Shown one piece after another: positions 24,022 to 34,811 of a stretch of DNA of 64,000 bases (position 1 is the first letter of the stretch; each line of letters starts with the position of its first letter). The notes beneath the pieces were generated by a model. That model was not told where the DNA came from, made no database searches, and saw nothing but the letters and a program-made list of their open reading frames with translations. A program made the position numbers and the translations under genes. The DNA is from Voacanga thouarsii (lineage: Eukaryota; Streptophyta; Magnoliopsida; Gentianales; Apocynaceae): assembly GCA_026120185.1 (NCBI GenBank), contig JANUWF010001272.1, positions 248,001 through 312,000 of the forward strand. The letters run 5' to 3'.

Positions 24022-24549
24022 GCTTAAGAAGTGGCTGAACTCGTAGGTATAATGTTCTTGGCCGAGTAGAAGTTGGAAGATACTAAAACTCCACAGATTA
24101 CTAAAAATCGTGTAGAAAAAAATCAAGCACCTCCTAATCTTTAGGGCACAGTCAGCGCTGGTTGTGTTCTGCTTCTCTACTCGTTTGCCGATTTTTCTCC
24201 GAATTTTGCACAATGAAGACCAGAATGCAGCCGGCACCGCCTGGACTCTTGGAGCTGGTGCCAGTTCCACTTTGTTTTGCTTTATTTCACCATTTTTTCC
24301 CTCGCTTTCAAGTTCGTGTAATCCAGTGCATGGCCGGCGTCGGTTCTAGAGCCCTAGCCGGTGTCGCCTCTCCTCTGTTTTGCAATATTTTTGCTTCGTT
24401 TTACCCTAAAAATCTGTAATAATAAACAAAATACCTTTCCAAGGGTAAAATTTCAATTATGGAGGAATATGACTAGGTATTAAACAGAATATATCACAAA
24501 AGAATCTTAAATCACTAGGAAAAACATAACTAATTTAGCCCCTATCATA

Positions 24550-24585
24550 TTCCCCCACACTTAGTTCTTTACTTGTCCTCAAGCA
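24550..24585 (-). other. Ath1 polypurine tract with adjacent small hairpin
   Basis: On the minus strand a purine-rich AAGTGTGGGGGAAT lies directly before the 3' LTR. Just upstream is CTTG-AGGA-CAAG (24574-24585), a 4-bp stem with loop AGGA. Confidence 0.7.
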
Positions 24586-26024
24586 ATGTATCAAGAGCAA
24601 GTAGGAAACACACAAGGTTAAATCAATCACTCAATCAATTTCAAAACAATATCTTCAATGCTTTCTTCATTCAAGAAGATAAAACACATGCTACTACATT
24701 TTTCACAACAAATGCAAGACCTGTGTTAGTGATAAATGACTCAGTAGAACTATCACAATACTTCACAATATTCTCAAACCATTGGAAAGATTTTAGTAGG
24801 AAAAAAAAGAATTTGCATTCCATAGGCTTACTCTTCATACACTCTCTCCACTAATTCGAGACATATCATGATTCTACTTAGATCAAGTAGGACTTTTAAG
24901 CTTGTAATGTAAGGCTAAAGACTTGTAATGTAGCTTATCAAATGAAGGATATAGGAGAATCAAATATTAAAGAAACTGAGAGTTAGTAAGAAAAGGATAA
25001 ACAAAATGAATCAATAATTTCCAACTCTTTTTGCTCTCCTATTCCAAAATTGATCAAACCATAACCTTATTCAGCAATTCCTGTGCACTTCAAGCAAATC
25101 CTGCATTTTTTCTCATTCTTTTTCTCATCAACTCTTCTTTGTTTCTTTCACAAGATCACTCAAATTTTCCAGCAATGGTGTCAAGTACTTTAATATGAAC
25201 TTTAACTTTTACAGCTCAATCACCATTCCTTTTGTGATCTTTTCTTTTCTTCTTCTTTCACTTGTCTTTTCTCTCACTCCTTACTTGTTTTCATTACTGC
25301 TGCTGTTTTCTTTTTCTCACTTATATCTTTCTTTCAATTCTTCCTAGTAGCTTTTTGTTTTTTGTTTTTCTTCAATCCCTCTATTATTTTTCTTCTCTTT
25401 CTTTGCTTCCTTTCCTCTTTCCAGCTCAACTCATTATCGATCCATGATTGAAAGTAATAAGTATGTTCTTTATCCCAACATTCTTCCTCAACATTTTCTT
25501 ACACATACTTTCATCCATCAAGAGCATAAAGATTTGGAAAATTATTCAAACTCCCAGCAACAAGTAATGGACAAAATATTGTGACAGGTTTTCAAGAAAG
25601 AAATCAATAATTTAGGCTGAAAATAAGAACAAGGGATAATATGACAATAGGTAGGCTTGAAAAGCTCAAACTATCCAAAGAAGGCCTATTACCGTCATCC
25701 CTAAGTTAGATCATGACTGTCTCTCTTATTTCGCCTCGAGATATATTCAACTAAGTTCTAGAATGCTCCATGAAGTTTTGTAGAAAAACAGATTTAAGAA
25801 CAACGCCAAGCATTTGATCAAGAACTACTTCGTCCAAGTGTGTGCAAAAAGTCATGTATAAGCTATAAATGATCTAGCCATATGCTCTATAATCCATCAT
25901 AAAGACATGTTTTAAAAATATAGCTTGAAATCTCCAGAAAATCAGAAAAAAATTTGAAAAATTTTGAAACTTTTGCTCCCAAGAAGGCTAAAGTATATGT
26001 ATAGAAAACTTGTCAATCAAATCA
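24586..26024 (-). other. Ath1 internal non-coding region
   Basis: AT-rich and pyrimidine-rich. No domain was recognised on either strand; short ORFs such as 25262-25447 are low-complexity Phe/Leu/Ser translations. Confidence 0.6.
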
Positions 26025-26062
26025 CTCCCCCACACTTAAACTGGACATTGTCCTCAATGTCC
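26025..26062 (-). other. second (internal) purine tract and hairpin in Ath1
   Basis: Minus strand AAGTGTGGGGGAG (26025-26037) preceded by GGACATTG-AGGA-CAATGTCC (26043-26062), a perfect 8-bp stem with loop AGGA. It is the same arrangement as at the 3' LTR, about 1.5 kb upstream of it. Confidence 0.75.
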
Positions 26063-26372
26063 AAATAAATATAACAAGAACAAACAATACCATAGGACTA
26101 AAAAAATATAAAGGAGAAGAGATAAGAAAAATAAACTTCCATTCATCTGGCATTGTGTTGTACAAGATCTGAATAATTGAAGAATGAGGCATTGGCAAAG
26201 TACCTAAAAAGAAAAATCCAAAAGAAAACACACACCAAAGCATAAAAACTAGAAAAGAAAATAAAGCAAAAATAAAAGAAAGAACATAGTACACAGGAAA
26301 AAGCCCTAACGAAAAAAACATCAAAAGAGAAAGGAAAAGCAAGAGTCATTGAGAAAATGTAGACAAGCATAA

Positions 26373-26622
26373 TCAGTCCTCCTTATCATCATCATCTTCA
26401 TCATCATCAGCTGGTGTAGAGGTACTCGCACCACCATGTGGCCCAGAAGAATGTTGCCTCAACTCAGCCAACTGCTGCTCCATAGTAGCTTGCCATCTCG
26501 CCATGTCATCCATAGTACCCTGCAAGCGTAGGAGCATTGCCATTTGCTGATCGAGTCGTCCCAACACGGTAGTCTCAAAAGCCTAGGAGTGGGATTGAGA
26601 ACTGCTAGCTCTAGCACATGCC
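26373..26622 (-). pseudogene. Ath1 ORF, C-terminal part
   Basis: Continues the 30771-31734 frame after TekC. A helical stretch (QQMAMLLRLQGTMDDMARWQ), likely coiled coil, is followed by a Gly/Ser linker and an acidic DDDEDDDDKED end with a stop at 26373. One stop lies in the joining part (about 26585). The coiled coil and acid tail suggest an assembly role, but this is inference. Confidence 0.6.
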
Positions 26623-26641
26623 TGTGAAACCCCAGTCAAAA

Positions 26642-26665
26642 CCAACCTTAGAGTAAGGGGGTTGG
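26642..26665 (+). other. hairpin near LTR 5' end (TekC copy)
   Basis: CCAACC-TTA, loop GAG, TAA-(GGG)-GGTTGG, a nine-base-pair stem with a G bulge. It is kept in TekA and nearly so in the TekD 3' LTR. Confidence 0.7.
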
Positions 26666-26875
26666 GATGCATATCATGCTTTATTTCATGATTAAATACA
26701 TTTTCATATGATTTTTATGTGCTTTGGATTTGAGTTTTATTGTTTTGAAGTCTTGTTGGTGAGTATTGTGTGAGAGGGGCAAAATGGTAATTTTTGCCCG
26801 AGGTGAAAATAGGGAGATAGCTTGTGGAAGGAATAGGAATTAATTTTCTAGTAAAAATAGCAACAAGAGTGGTTG

Positions 26876-26930
26876 TGGTTTAGTGGTCAGAGCCTTAGAA
26901 TTAATTCTTGAGGTCTTGGGTTCGAATTTC
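26876..26930 (+). promoter_or_regulatory. tRNA-like Pol III A/B boxes in TekC LTR
   Basis: TGGTTTAGTGG (26876-26886) and GGGTTCGAATTTC (26918-26930). The B-box core GGTTCGAAT matches the tRNA consensus. Confidence 0.65.
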
Positions 26931-28560
26931 ATCATAGAAGCTTTAGTTTGATTAAAATTTTATTTTTGCTTAGGGAGGATTAGTTTCGGCCTTAAGGGCC
27001 TAGAGTAAGGTGGTGATAATGACCTAGGAGAGACATGTTAGGAGAATTCTCATTTCACTCCTGTGTTCTTCTCGAAATTCCTAAAGGGAATTCATTCTCC
27101 CTTGATCTTTAGTTTTTCTTATTTTTCAACTCCTTAGTTTGATCAAGGTGTTCTATCCTTTTCCTTTCCAGAAAATTCAGTAAAGTGCTGAGGTCTTTTA
27201 GGATCAAAATGTCCTAGTAAAAGGCTTCTCATGGTCTGGAAAATGGGAATGAATTGTGGGAAATTTCAAGAGGAAAATCCTTCTAGTAAGCTTGCTGAAA
27301 TTTCACTCTATAGCTAGTTCACCTTCCTCCTTGGAATGAGCTGAAAATTTCCAGCTTGTGTACATTCAAAATGTCGAACTTCTTAGCTAACATTCCCTTC
27401 CAAATGTTGCCAGAAAAATGGCCTGAAGTTTAGCTTAAAACATGAATTATTTCTGCCATTTTTTGACTGCATGAAGACTGAGCAAACCAGTGAAAAATTT
27501 TGGGCAAATCGCTACCTTGGAGGCTTAAAACCAAGCTGTTTTCTTCCAGATTTTGTGCAGCACCTTAGCCATATTTTTCCTCCATGAAGAATGATGGAAA
27601 CCAGCCTTGAATACCCTTGAAACCCCCCTTCAAACTCACTGCATCTCAGCTGGAAGAGGCGGACGAAATTCTGCCAGTAAATTTCCTATGCAGCGAAAAT
27701 TGTTGTGCAGGAATTTTCCAGCTTGCTTCCCATTCCTTCTCCAGCCGAAAATGCAAACCTACTTCTGTCAAAACCTTCCTTAAATCACCATTATCAGAGC
27801 TCCATTGTTTCCTTCAAACTTCTGGACGAAAGGCAGCAATGGCTGTCCGAAAATCTCTCCAACAAATCCCTGCAATTTAGCTTGATTACTTTACAAAATT
27901 CCAGCCATCTTATTTAGCAACCTTCCATGATATCTTGCTCAATTGACCAGACTTCTTCTTCATCTTTGTACCCCTTAGTTTTGGCCACCATAAGCCTTGT
28001 AGAACCAGCATTAATTCCTCAGAAAAGCCACACATTCAGTCGGCCATAGGAGACTTCAAAGCTGTCTAGAAAAATCAAGATATTCTTAGAATATCTAGTT
28101 TCCAAATTCTCTTCCTAAAAATACTCTTCAAGGATTGTAACAACTAACCTTTCCTTTCCCTTCCAAATCAGAGAAATCACTCCCTAAACCCTACGGAAAA
28201 TCGTCCAGCCCTATCCCTCACAGAAATTCGACAGCTTCCTCTTCTCTCTCTCTCGATTTTCTTCAACCAACAAGAACACACACACACTACACCAAGAACA
28301 CCTACTACCTTCTTTCACCTAATACACCTTCAAACCACTTCAAACCCTCACAAAAATCTCTAGATTTGATCTGCTCTTTGCTGTGAATCCATCAACACTA
28401 TTATTAACAGCAAACTCCACAAATCATCTTGCTACTTTGGATCAAAACCAGAAATTTTTGTGAAGGTCAATAACATCTTCAAGGTAAACTTATTCTATCA
28501 ACTTCATCTTCTTCAAACTTGATCTCCAATAAGAACTTATGTGAATGAACATACTAATGA

Positions 28561-28567
28561 TCTCTCT

Positions 28568-28605
<38 letters not shown>
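28561..28605. repeat. (CT)n microsatellite in TekC LTR
   Basis: About 45 bases of CT with a single TT break. Confidence 0.97.
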
Positions 28606-28607
<2 letters not shown>

Positions 28608-28633
28608 GGACCGAAATTCTCTCTCTTGGCCGA

Positions 28634-28765
28634 ATGGTCTCTTCCTCCATGGCCATGCTTTCGCCACCTCTCTTGGACAAGATTAGCCATCTAGGAGTTG
28701 AGATCTATTCCAAACTCCTTCAAGGCATTCATCAATCAAGTAAGTACCTTCAATCTTCTTTTTAA
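28634..28765 (+). CDS. short LTR-internal ORF, TekC copy, unknown function
   Basis: 43 codons from MVSSSMAMLS to a stop at 28765. It shares SxLGVEI, SKLLQGIHQSSK and spacing with the TekA and TekD copies. An in-frame ATG at 28541 would extend it through the CT tract. A GTAAG donor-like site lies in the final codons (28740-28744). No known family; may be non-coding. Confidence 0.3.
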   Translation: MVSSSMAMLSPPLLDKISHLGVEIYSKLLQGIHQSSKYLQSSF

Positions 28766-30770
28766 ACTCTAGAATCATGTCTCTAGGATGATGTTGTTAG
28801 TAGGTGGATGGTGATAGGATTTGAGTATATATATTTATTTATTGTTGAGATTGAAGCATGAGCAATTGTATGATTGTGAAGGAGATGGGATTTATGCATG
28901 AAAGGTTCATCTTGGATGATTGTATGTTGATTTGAGGGTTAATGCATGTCATAGGTTGTATTTGTGTCAAAGCATGCTAGAGATTATGTCACCTTTGGTG
29001 AATAGGAGTTATATGCATGATTAGATTATTGAAGCCGTGATCATGTTTATGCTAGTAAAGGTTAAATCATGTCTTAATAAATTTGGATCTATGCCTAGAT
29101 GCAAGATTTGGATGATTTGATGAATCGAAGGATTGTGTATGTTATTGATTGTGGTTGGCCATAGAATCTTGATCATGATCTAAGTGTTCCTAAGCTAATT
29201 TTAGTTCATGAATAAAATATTCAATAATAATTTTGCTAGTAAATTTTGAAAAACCCTAGGAAGGGTAGATTTGAAATTATTATATATATAAATGATATTT
29301 TAGTCAAATAAATAATAATTTTGATAGAAAATAAAATCAATAAATATTATTAAAGCCTTTCATGGAAATAATCATAATTAGTAAAATGATTATTAAATCA
29401 AAACCCCTTAAGGATTTACTTATTATTTTCCAAACAAGACTCATTAAATTTAATCTTCACTAGTTCTAGCTATCAATTATTTTCTAACAACTAGACTATC
29501 ATTAAATCACTATTTTACCTAGTACCACATATGACTCTTGATCAAATAAACTCTAAATTTTCCTTAACAAGATTTAAACTTTCAACTTATTAGGATTTAT
29601 TTCCCAAACCATTAAATATTTTAAATAACAAATTAAACTTAGCTTATAAACTTACTTATTTATTATTTTGCCTTAAAGCTTGAGACACTAGGATCATGGT
29701 AGTGGTAAGTTGAGTTGATTTAAAATTGTGGAAGTGGATTGTGACTTGAACTTGATTAAGATTTGTATTTGCCATGTGGGGTTAGGTCAGCTGTTCGAGA
29801 CCTTGTTATTGTGAGCAAGAATTAGGTAAGCTCCTGCATAAAACCTATCGATGTGAAATCTTTTCCTTATGGCAAGCTAAATATGGAGTGTATGGACACT
29901 CGTTTATTTGAAGGCAATTGAGGGTTGAATTTGTTCTTATTTCCAACACTTAAATTATTTGAAAGTTACTGAGCAGATTTTCCAAACTTAAAACTTATTC
30001 TAAAACTGATTTCTCCCAAAACTTTGGAAACCATCAGATTGCTATTTCTTCCCGGATAAGATGTCAGTCCAGTGAGTCATGCCGGTCCGAGCTAGCAGTT
30101 TATTTTCATTTAAGTGATTGTGTTTTGCCAGAATAGACACCCGGTTGTTGTTTGAGTATAGAGAAGGAGGAGTATCTTGCCCAGTAGGCCGATCACCTAC
30201 TTTTGTCAGTCTGCACAAAGTGTCGGCATTCTGACCGGTTATGGAGCCCAACGTGTGGTAACCCATGTCCCTTTCTTTCGAGTGGTTGATTTCATTACTT
30301 GTGTACGGCTAGATAAGCCAAAACGCCACTCTTACTTTTGACTAATGCTTGATGCTTGCCAATATTTCTCTTATAAAAGTTTCACACTTTGCATCCACGA
30401 ACTGATTTCACTAAACACCCAAAGCACACACGGACTTACTAAGATTTCTGTCTCATCACCTTTCTATCATGATTTCAGGATGATCTTGCTATGGAGTTGA
30501 GTGGCTAGTAATATTTGCTTTGGAAGAGAATGTGTCTTTTAATTTTATGTATTGCTTTGGGGAGGCGAGAGTGGATAATTTTATTTACAGTTTTTGTTTT
30601 GGAATTCATGGATTTATTCTTGAAGTTTTCTTTAGGTTGTAATAACTTTTTAAGTTAAATATTATTTTTATTCCGCAATTTGTTTATGTGACCTAGTTAT
30701 AAAGACCCATTGTCCTTTGGACGAGGTGACATCCCTGGCCCTGGCGGGCCTAGGAGTTCGGGGTGTTACA

Positions 30771-31734
30771 ATGCCGATAGTGGTGGTTGTTCTTCCTCCA
30801 CTGTGGGTGGCCTAACCTGCCCAAGACGTTTGACCTCAAAGTGAGTTAGCTACTTCTTCAACTCCTAGCTGTACCTGTACCCACAACTCATAAGAGTTTG
30901 CTTAGTGACCATATCATGCTCGGTGGTAGCATCCATGAGTTCTTCCTCAAGACTCACCCCAAAGTCTTTCAGAACTTTCATTATAACCAAGGGAAAAAAG
31001 AAGGCTTTTGTGGAGAACTGGTGATGAATAACCTCCCTAGTAGATTAGATGATCAAGGGTGCAAGAGAGATAGGTAATGTGTTCATCATCCGATATAAAA
31101 TATAAGTGTTAATAAGTCTAGTCTCATTGAAACCACTAGCACGGGATACAACATTGAACCTAAACATGTAGACTACAACTCTAAAGTTGGCTGCCAGATC
31201 ATTGTTGGAATAGAAACTATTAGCTTGGAAGCCATTATGCTTATATAATCCTAAGGTGGCTCTAGTCCCGCTAGCATCCCAATCCGGGTTAGACAGAATC
31301 TTTTGATTATTCACATTAATCCCTTGTCAAGTATCATCGTCAAAAACCTGGAGGAGATTAGCTAATTGGTTTTGAGTAATGATAATGGGAACTCCTTTCA
31401 CTCTTATTTCAATATGTGGAAGATGTTTATTGCCCTTATTCGTCATATTAGCATAGAATTCCTTAATAAGTACGGGACAATACTTCCCTTTCAATTATAC
31501 TATCGAGTCCCATCCTAGCCTTCTAAACATCATGCCCAATTTGAGTGCACGGTCTAAGGTGGGTGAGAAAGTACGCTTGACAATAAACTTATTATATGCT
31601 CTCCTACTGTACTATTCCTTACAAGATGCATCAATAAATACAGTAGGTCAAAGGGACATAGGATAAACAGATGACGGGGCTGAGGAAGAGGAAGTTCTCA
31701 CCCTTTTAGAAGACTGACCCCTTGCTCTAGACAT
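30771..31734 (-). pseudogene. Ath1 ORF, N-terminal part (putative plant transposon protein-like)
   Basis: Starts MSRARGQSSKRVRTSSSSAP at 31734. RTFSPTLDRALKLG, then LKGKYCPVLIKEFYANM and IEIRVKGVPIIITQNQLANL (about 31330-31560), resemble the domain annotated as 'putative plant transposon protein' in Athila-type and related elements. Stops occur at about 31660, 31612, 31487, 31328, 31044 and 30868. The domain's role is not established; placement after the leader and the C-terminal coiled coil and acid tail fit a structural (gag-like) or env-position protein. The start choice is the first ATG before the basic/Ser-rich N-terminus. Confidence 0.6.
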
Positions 31735-33176
31735 GGTCAAGTAAGGAATAGGGAAAATAGGAAGAGAGAGAACAAGTAAGCTCCAAGTCTGAAAACAGGG
31801 CTACTACCCTACCAAAGATATTTCTCAACTCTCAGGTAACCCTCAACCAGTCTCCCAATACACAACACCCAAACTTCTTCAAGCTATCAACTTCAACAAC
31901 CAATTCAATCAACCACCTCCAATCAATTCAACACACCCCGCATAATACTTGTAAAGTTCACTGTAAAGCATAAACATGGTGACTATCCTCATTGCATGCT
32001 AGTAGACATTATCATGTTAACGAAGGCAGCATTATGGTGTTATGTGATAAACAATGCACATTCCATATATTCAAGTATCACAAATAGCCACAATTCTAGC
32101 CTTAGCTATATGAAGTATCTAATGATCGTAAGCATGAATTAAGTAGTGATGGATCAATAACTCCTAATTTAGTCCAATTTATGAAGCTCAAGGAGTAATG
32201 CAGAAGTCAAGAAGGCATGCACAATCCTATTTTTCGGCCAAAACTGTTCCCAAAATTAGAAAAAATCATCTACACCATTTTAACCGTAGGAATTGAATAA
32301 AGAACATACCTTTATGCTCTTGTATGCATGGGCAAGCAAAAGATGCAAGCTTTTCATAGAAATATAAGCCTCTTGCTTGTGGAATTGACTGTGATATTGT
32401 TATGAAAAATTGAAGATTTTGAGGATTTTGATGCGTAGGATCATCAAATGAGAAGTCAATAGATGGCATAAAAGTGTTTAGGAGTTGCAAAAATCAAATT
32501 TTTGGGAAGTGAGGGATGTGAAACCGGTGCGGGATTGAGAGAAATTGAGAGGGAGATTGGAGAATTTGAAGAAAAAGTGGCCAAAATGGCCCTTAAATTG
32601 TGCTTCACCCGACAGGAACCGGCGCTGCTCCAAGCTCTTGGAGCCGGCGCCGCCTTGGTTCTGTCCGGGGTTTCTCCATTTTTTTTTTAAAAAAAAATGT
32701 GAAACATACAATAATGCTGAATAATGCCCTCTAATTAATCAATCAAAATGACAGAAATAAAAATTGTCTCAATCACAAAAATGGAAAGTAAAGAAAAGTA
32801 ACACTGCTTCAATGTTTCCCATGGTTGTGATCCTCTGGATTTTCCTTAGTATTCCCTGGTAATGTCCTTTCGATTTCAGGGTCCAAATCAACCGTCTCGC
32901 CTTCGGATTTTCGAGACATGTACCGATGATAACATCTAAGAAAATGAGAAGCAAGTTAGGTAACAGAATTAATTATTAAAATAAAATTAAAAGCTTACAA
33001 AGTTAGTTAAAAGAGCATAGTCAAAGTTAGTAGGTTACAAGGTTGTACAAGAATACATGAAATACAAAAGATAGGATAGAACCTTTTTGCGAAGAGAACA
33101 ATTATACATATTTTACATATTTACATATTTAAATATTTACATGGTTAAATAAACAAAATCCAAGCTTTCATGCTAT
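31735..33176 (-). other. Ath1 leader
   Basis: About 1.4 kb between PBS and ORF. It contains GC-rich 'ccggcgct...gccggcgccg' motifs at 32618-32652 like those in the LTRs. No coding domain was seen; ORFs at 32266-32711 are unsupported. Confidence 0.65.
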
Positions 33177-33194
33177 TGTTCCCCGGCATCGACG
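33177..33194 (-). other. Ath1 primer-binding site, tRNA-Asp type, decayed
   Basis: The minus strand right after the 5' LTR reads CGTCGATGCCGGGGAACA, close to the GCCGTTGCCGGGGA-type PBS known from Athila elements. Confidence 0.6.
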
Positions 33195-34811
33195 TGACGT
33201 ATCTGGATTTGGGTGTAAAAATCATACAAAAACTAAGCACATTCCCAATCAAGTTTAAATTAAAACGTTCAACCCAAATCACACATATGAGCAATCATAC
33301 TCATCATTAACCGAGCATAGCGTTCAAATGAGTGTTGAGCCTCCAGGAACAAGGAGACATTAATCACATTTCTTTCATTGTTTAACCGACTCAATAAAGT
33401 GAAAAAGAAATAAAATGAAACAAAGGAAAATAAAAACAAAAATGTAAACATGTCATGGTTGGAGAAGTATGTAACTCAAACCATTGTTTACACAAACATA
33501 ATCTCAAAAGACCTAACCATTGTCATAACTAATCATTCTCTTGGCACCATGAAGGATAAAGGTAAATTAGTATCGCTTGGTCTGTCTCAACTAATTACTA
33601 CCTTCTAGATAAATTAGCATCACTTGGTCTGACTCAACTAATTCATGCACAAGATGCATTAAACATAATCCTTGATAAAATTTCCTTGGTCTGGCAAATT
33701 TAAAACATGAAATTAATCAATGAATCCTTGGTCTGGAAAACATCAATTAACCTTCAATTACTCAATCCTCAGTAATTAACCTCTTTGGTCAGGCGAGTTA
33801 ACAGCCAGTAAATATGAAATTAATCAATTGCAACCACCATTAACCTCTTTGGTCTAGCAAGTTAACAGCCAGTAAATATGAAATTAATCAATTGCAACCA
33901 TCATTAACCTCTTTGGTCAAGCAAGTTAATGAAAAGAAACAACCAATTAATCTCGTAATACGCCCAAGTAATTGAATACCAAGAAGAACAAACAATTATT
34001 CAAAAGATCAAATAACTCTAAAAATCATGAATATTTAAAACAATGTCAAATTACAATATAACAATTAACATATCATTGTTCAATTAAAAAAAAAAACAAA
34101 GTAAAAGAAAGCACTCATAGACAAGCCTCTTTCTTCTTACTTTGAAGACATTCTTGTACAACTCTCCTTTAATTGAAGAATTCGTCCTTAGATTGAGTGA
34201 TTTTCTATGATGGTCAATAAATCCTCCCCCTTTTCCCTTATGTTTTCCATTTATTTATAGGCTTAAGAAGTGCCTAAACTCGTAGGTACAATGTTCTTGG
34301 CCAAGTAGAAGTTGGAAGATATTGTAGCTCCACAGATTACCAAAAATCGCGTAGAAAAAATTGAGGCACCACCTTATCTTCAGGGCACAGCCAGCGTCGC
34401 CTTGGCTCTTGGAGCTGGCGCCGGTTGTGTTATGCTTCTCCACTCGTTTGCCATTTTTTCTCCGAATTTTGCACAATGGAGACTAGAATGCAGCCAGCAC
34501 CGCCTTAACTTTTGGTGCTGGCACCAGTTCGACTCTGTTTTGCTTTGTTTCACCAATTTTTCCCTCGCTTTAAAGTTCATGTAATCAAGTGCATGGCTGG
34601 TGCCGGTTCTAGAGCCGTACCTGGCGCTGCCTCTCCTTTATTTTGCAATGTTTTTCTTCGTTTTATCCTAAAACTCTGTAATAATAAACAAAATACCTTT
34701 TCCAGGGGGTAAAATTTTAAATATGAAGGAATATGACTAGTTATTGAACAAACTATATCACAATAGAACCTCAACTAACTAGGAAAAATATGACTAATTT
34801 AGCCCCTATCA
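33195..34811 (-). repeat. Ath1 5' LTR (right copy)
   Basis: TGACGT...CCCCTATCA on the + strand. TATA candidate at 34251-34260 (minus). GC-rich 'ggcgccgg'-type motifs near 34390-34430, 34490-34530 and 34595-34635. Confidence 0.93.
33777..33914. repeat. 64-bp tandem duplication in Ath1 right LTR
   Basis: TAACCTCTTTGGTC starts at 33777, 33841 and 33905, an exact 64-base period. The left LTR has one unit fewer, which explains most of the 88-bp LTR length difference. Confidence 0.85.

Larger units (their letters stand above)
23021..24549 (-). repeat. Ath1 3' LTR (left copy)
   Basis: Matches 33195-34811 along its whole length. TATA candidate CTATAAATATA (minus) at 24011-24021. The shorter length reflects fewer GGTCT repeat units. 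Confidence 0.93.
26623..30770 (+). mobile_element. TekC: solo giant LTR, 4148 bp
   Basis: TGTGAAACCCC (26623) to GGGGTGTTACA (30770), TSD ATGCC (26618-26622 and 30771-30775). It interrupts the Ath1 ORF, which reads across the empty site. It is complete end to end with no internal sequence. Confidence 0.96.
23021..34811 (-). mobile_element. Ath1: Athila-like non-autonomous LTR retrotransposon with TekC inside
   Basis: Direct repeats of 1529 bp (23021-24549) and 1617 bp (33195-34811) start TGA(T/C)GT and end CCCCTATCA, with a perfect TSD TAAGA (23016-23020 and 34812-34816). In minus orientation the PBS-like site is at the right and the purine tract at the left. The internal region (about 4.5 kb without TekC) has one degraded ORF and no RT, RNase H or integrase, so it is a LARD-like non-autonomous element. 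The PBS resembles the tRNA-Asp-type site of Athila elements. Confidence 0.88.

Noticed and set aside
24016..24419. Overlapping ORFs on both strands at the end of the Ath1 left LTR (and 34255-34774 in the right LTR)
   Set aside because: LTR sequence with GC-rich motifs; frames differ between the two LTRs.
26022..26370. Two overlapping hydrophobic minus-strand ORFs that could be read as env-like membrane segments
   Set aside because: Phe/Leu/Ser richness comes from purine-rich + strand DNA; there is no signal peptide, no partner ORF, and they overlap the hairpin and purine tract.
23021..34811. Treating Ath1 as a tandem segmental duplication
   Set aside because: TSD TAAGA, PBS-like and purine-tract sites at the expected ends show LTRs of one element instead.
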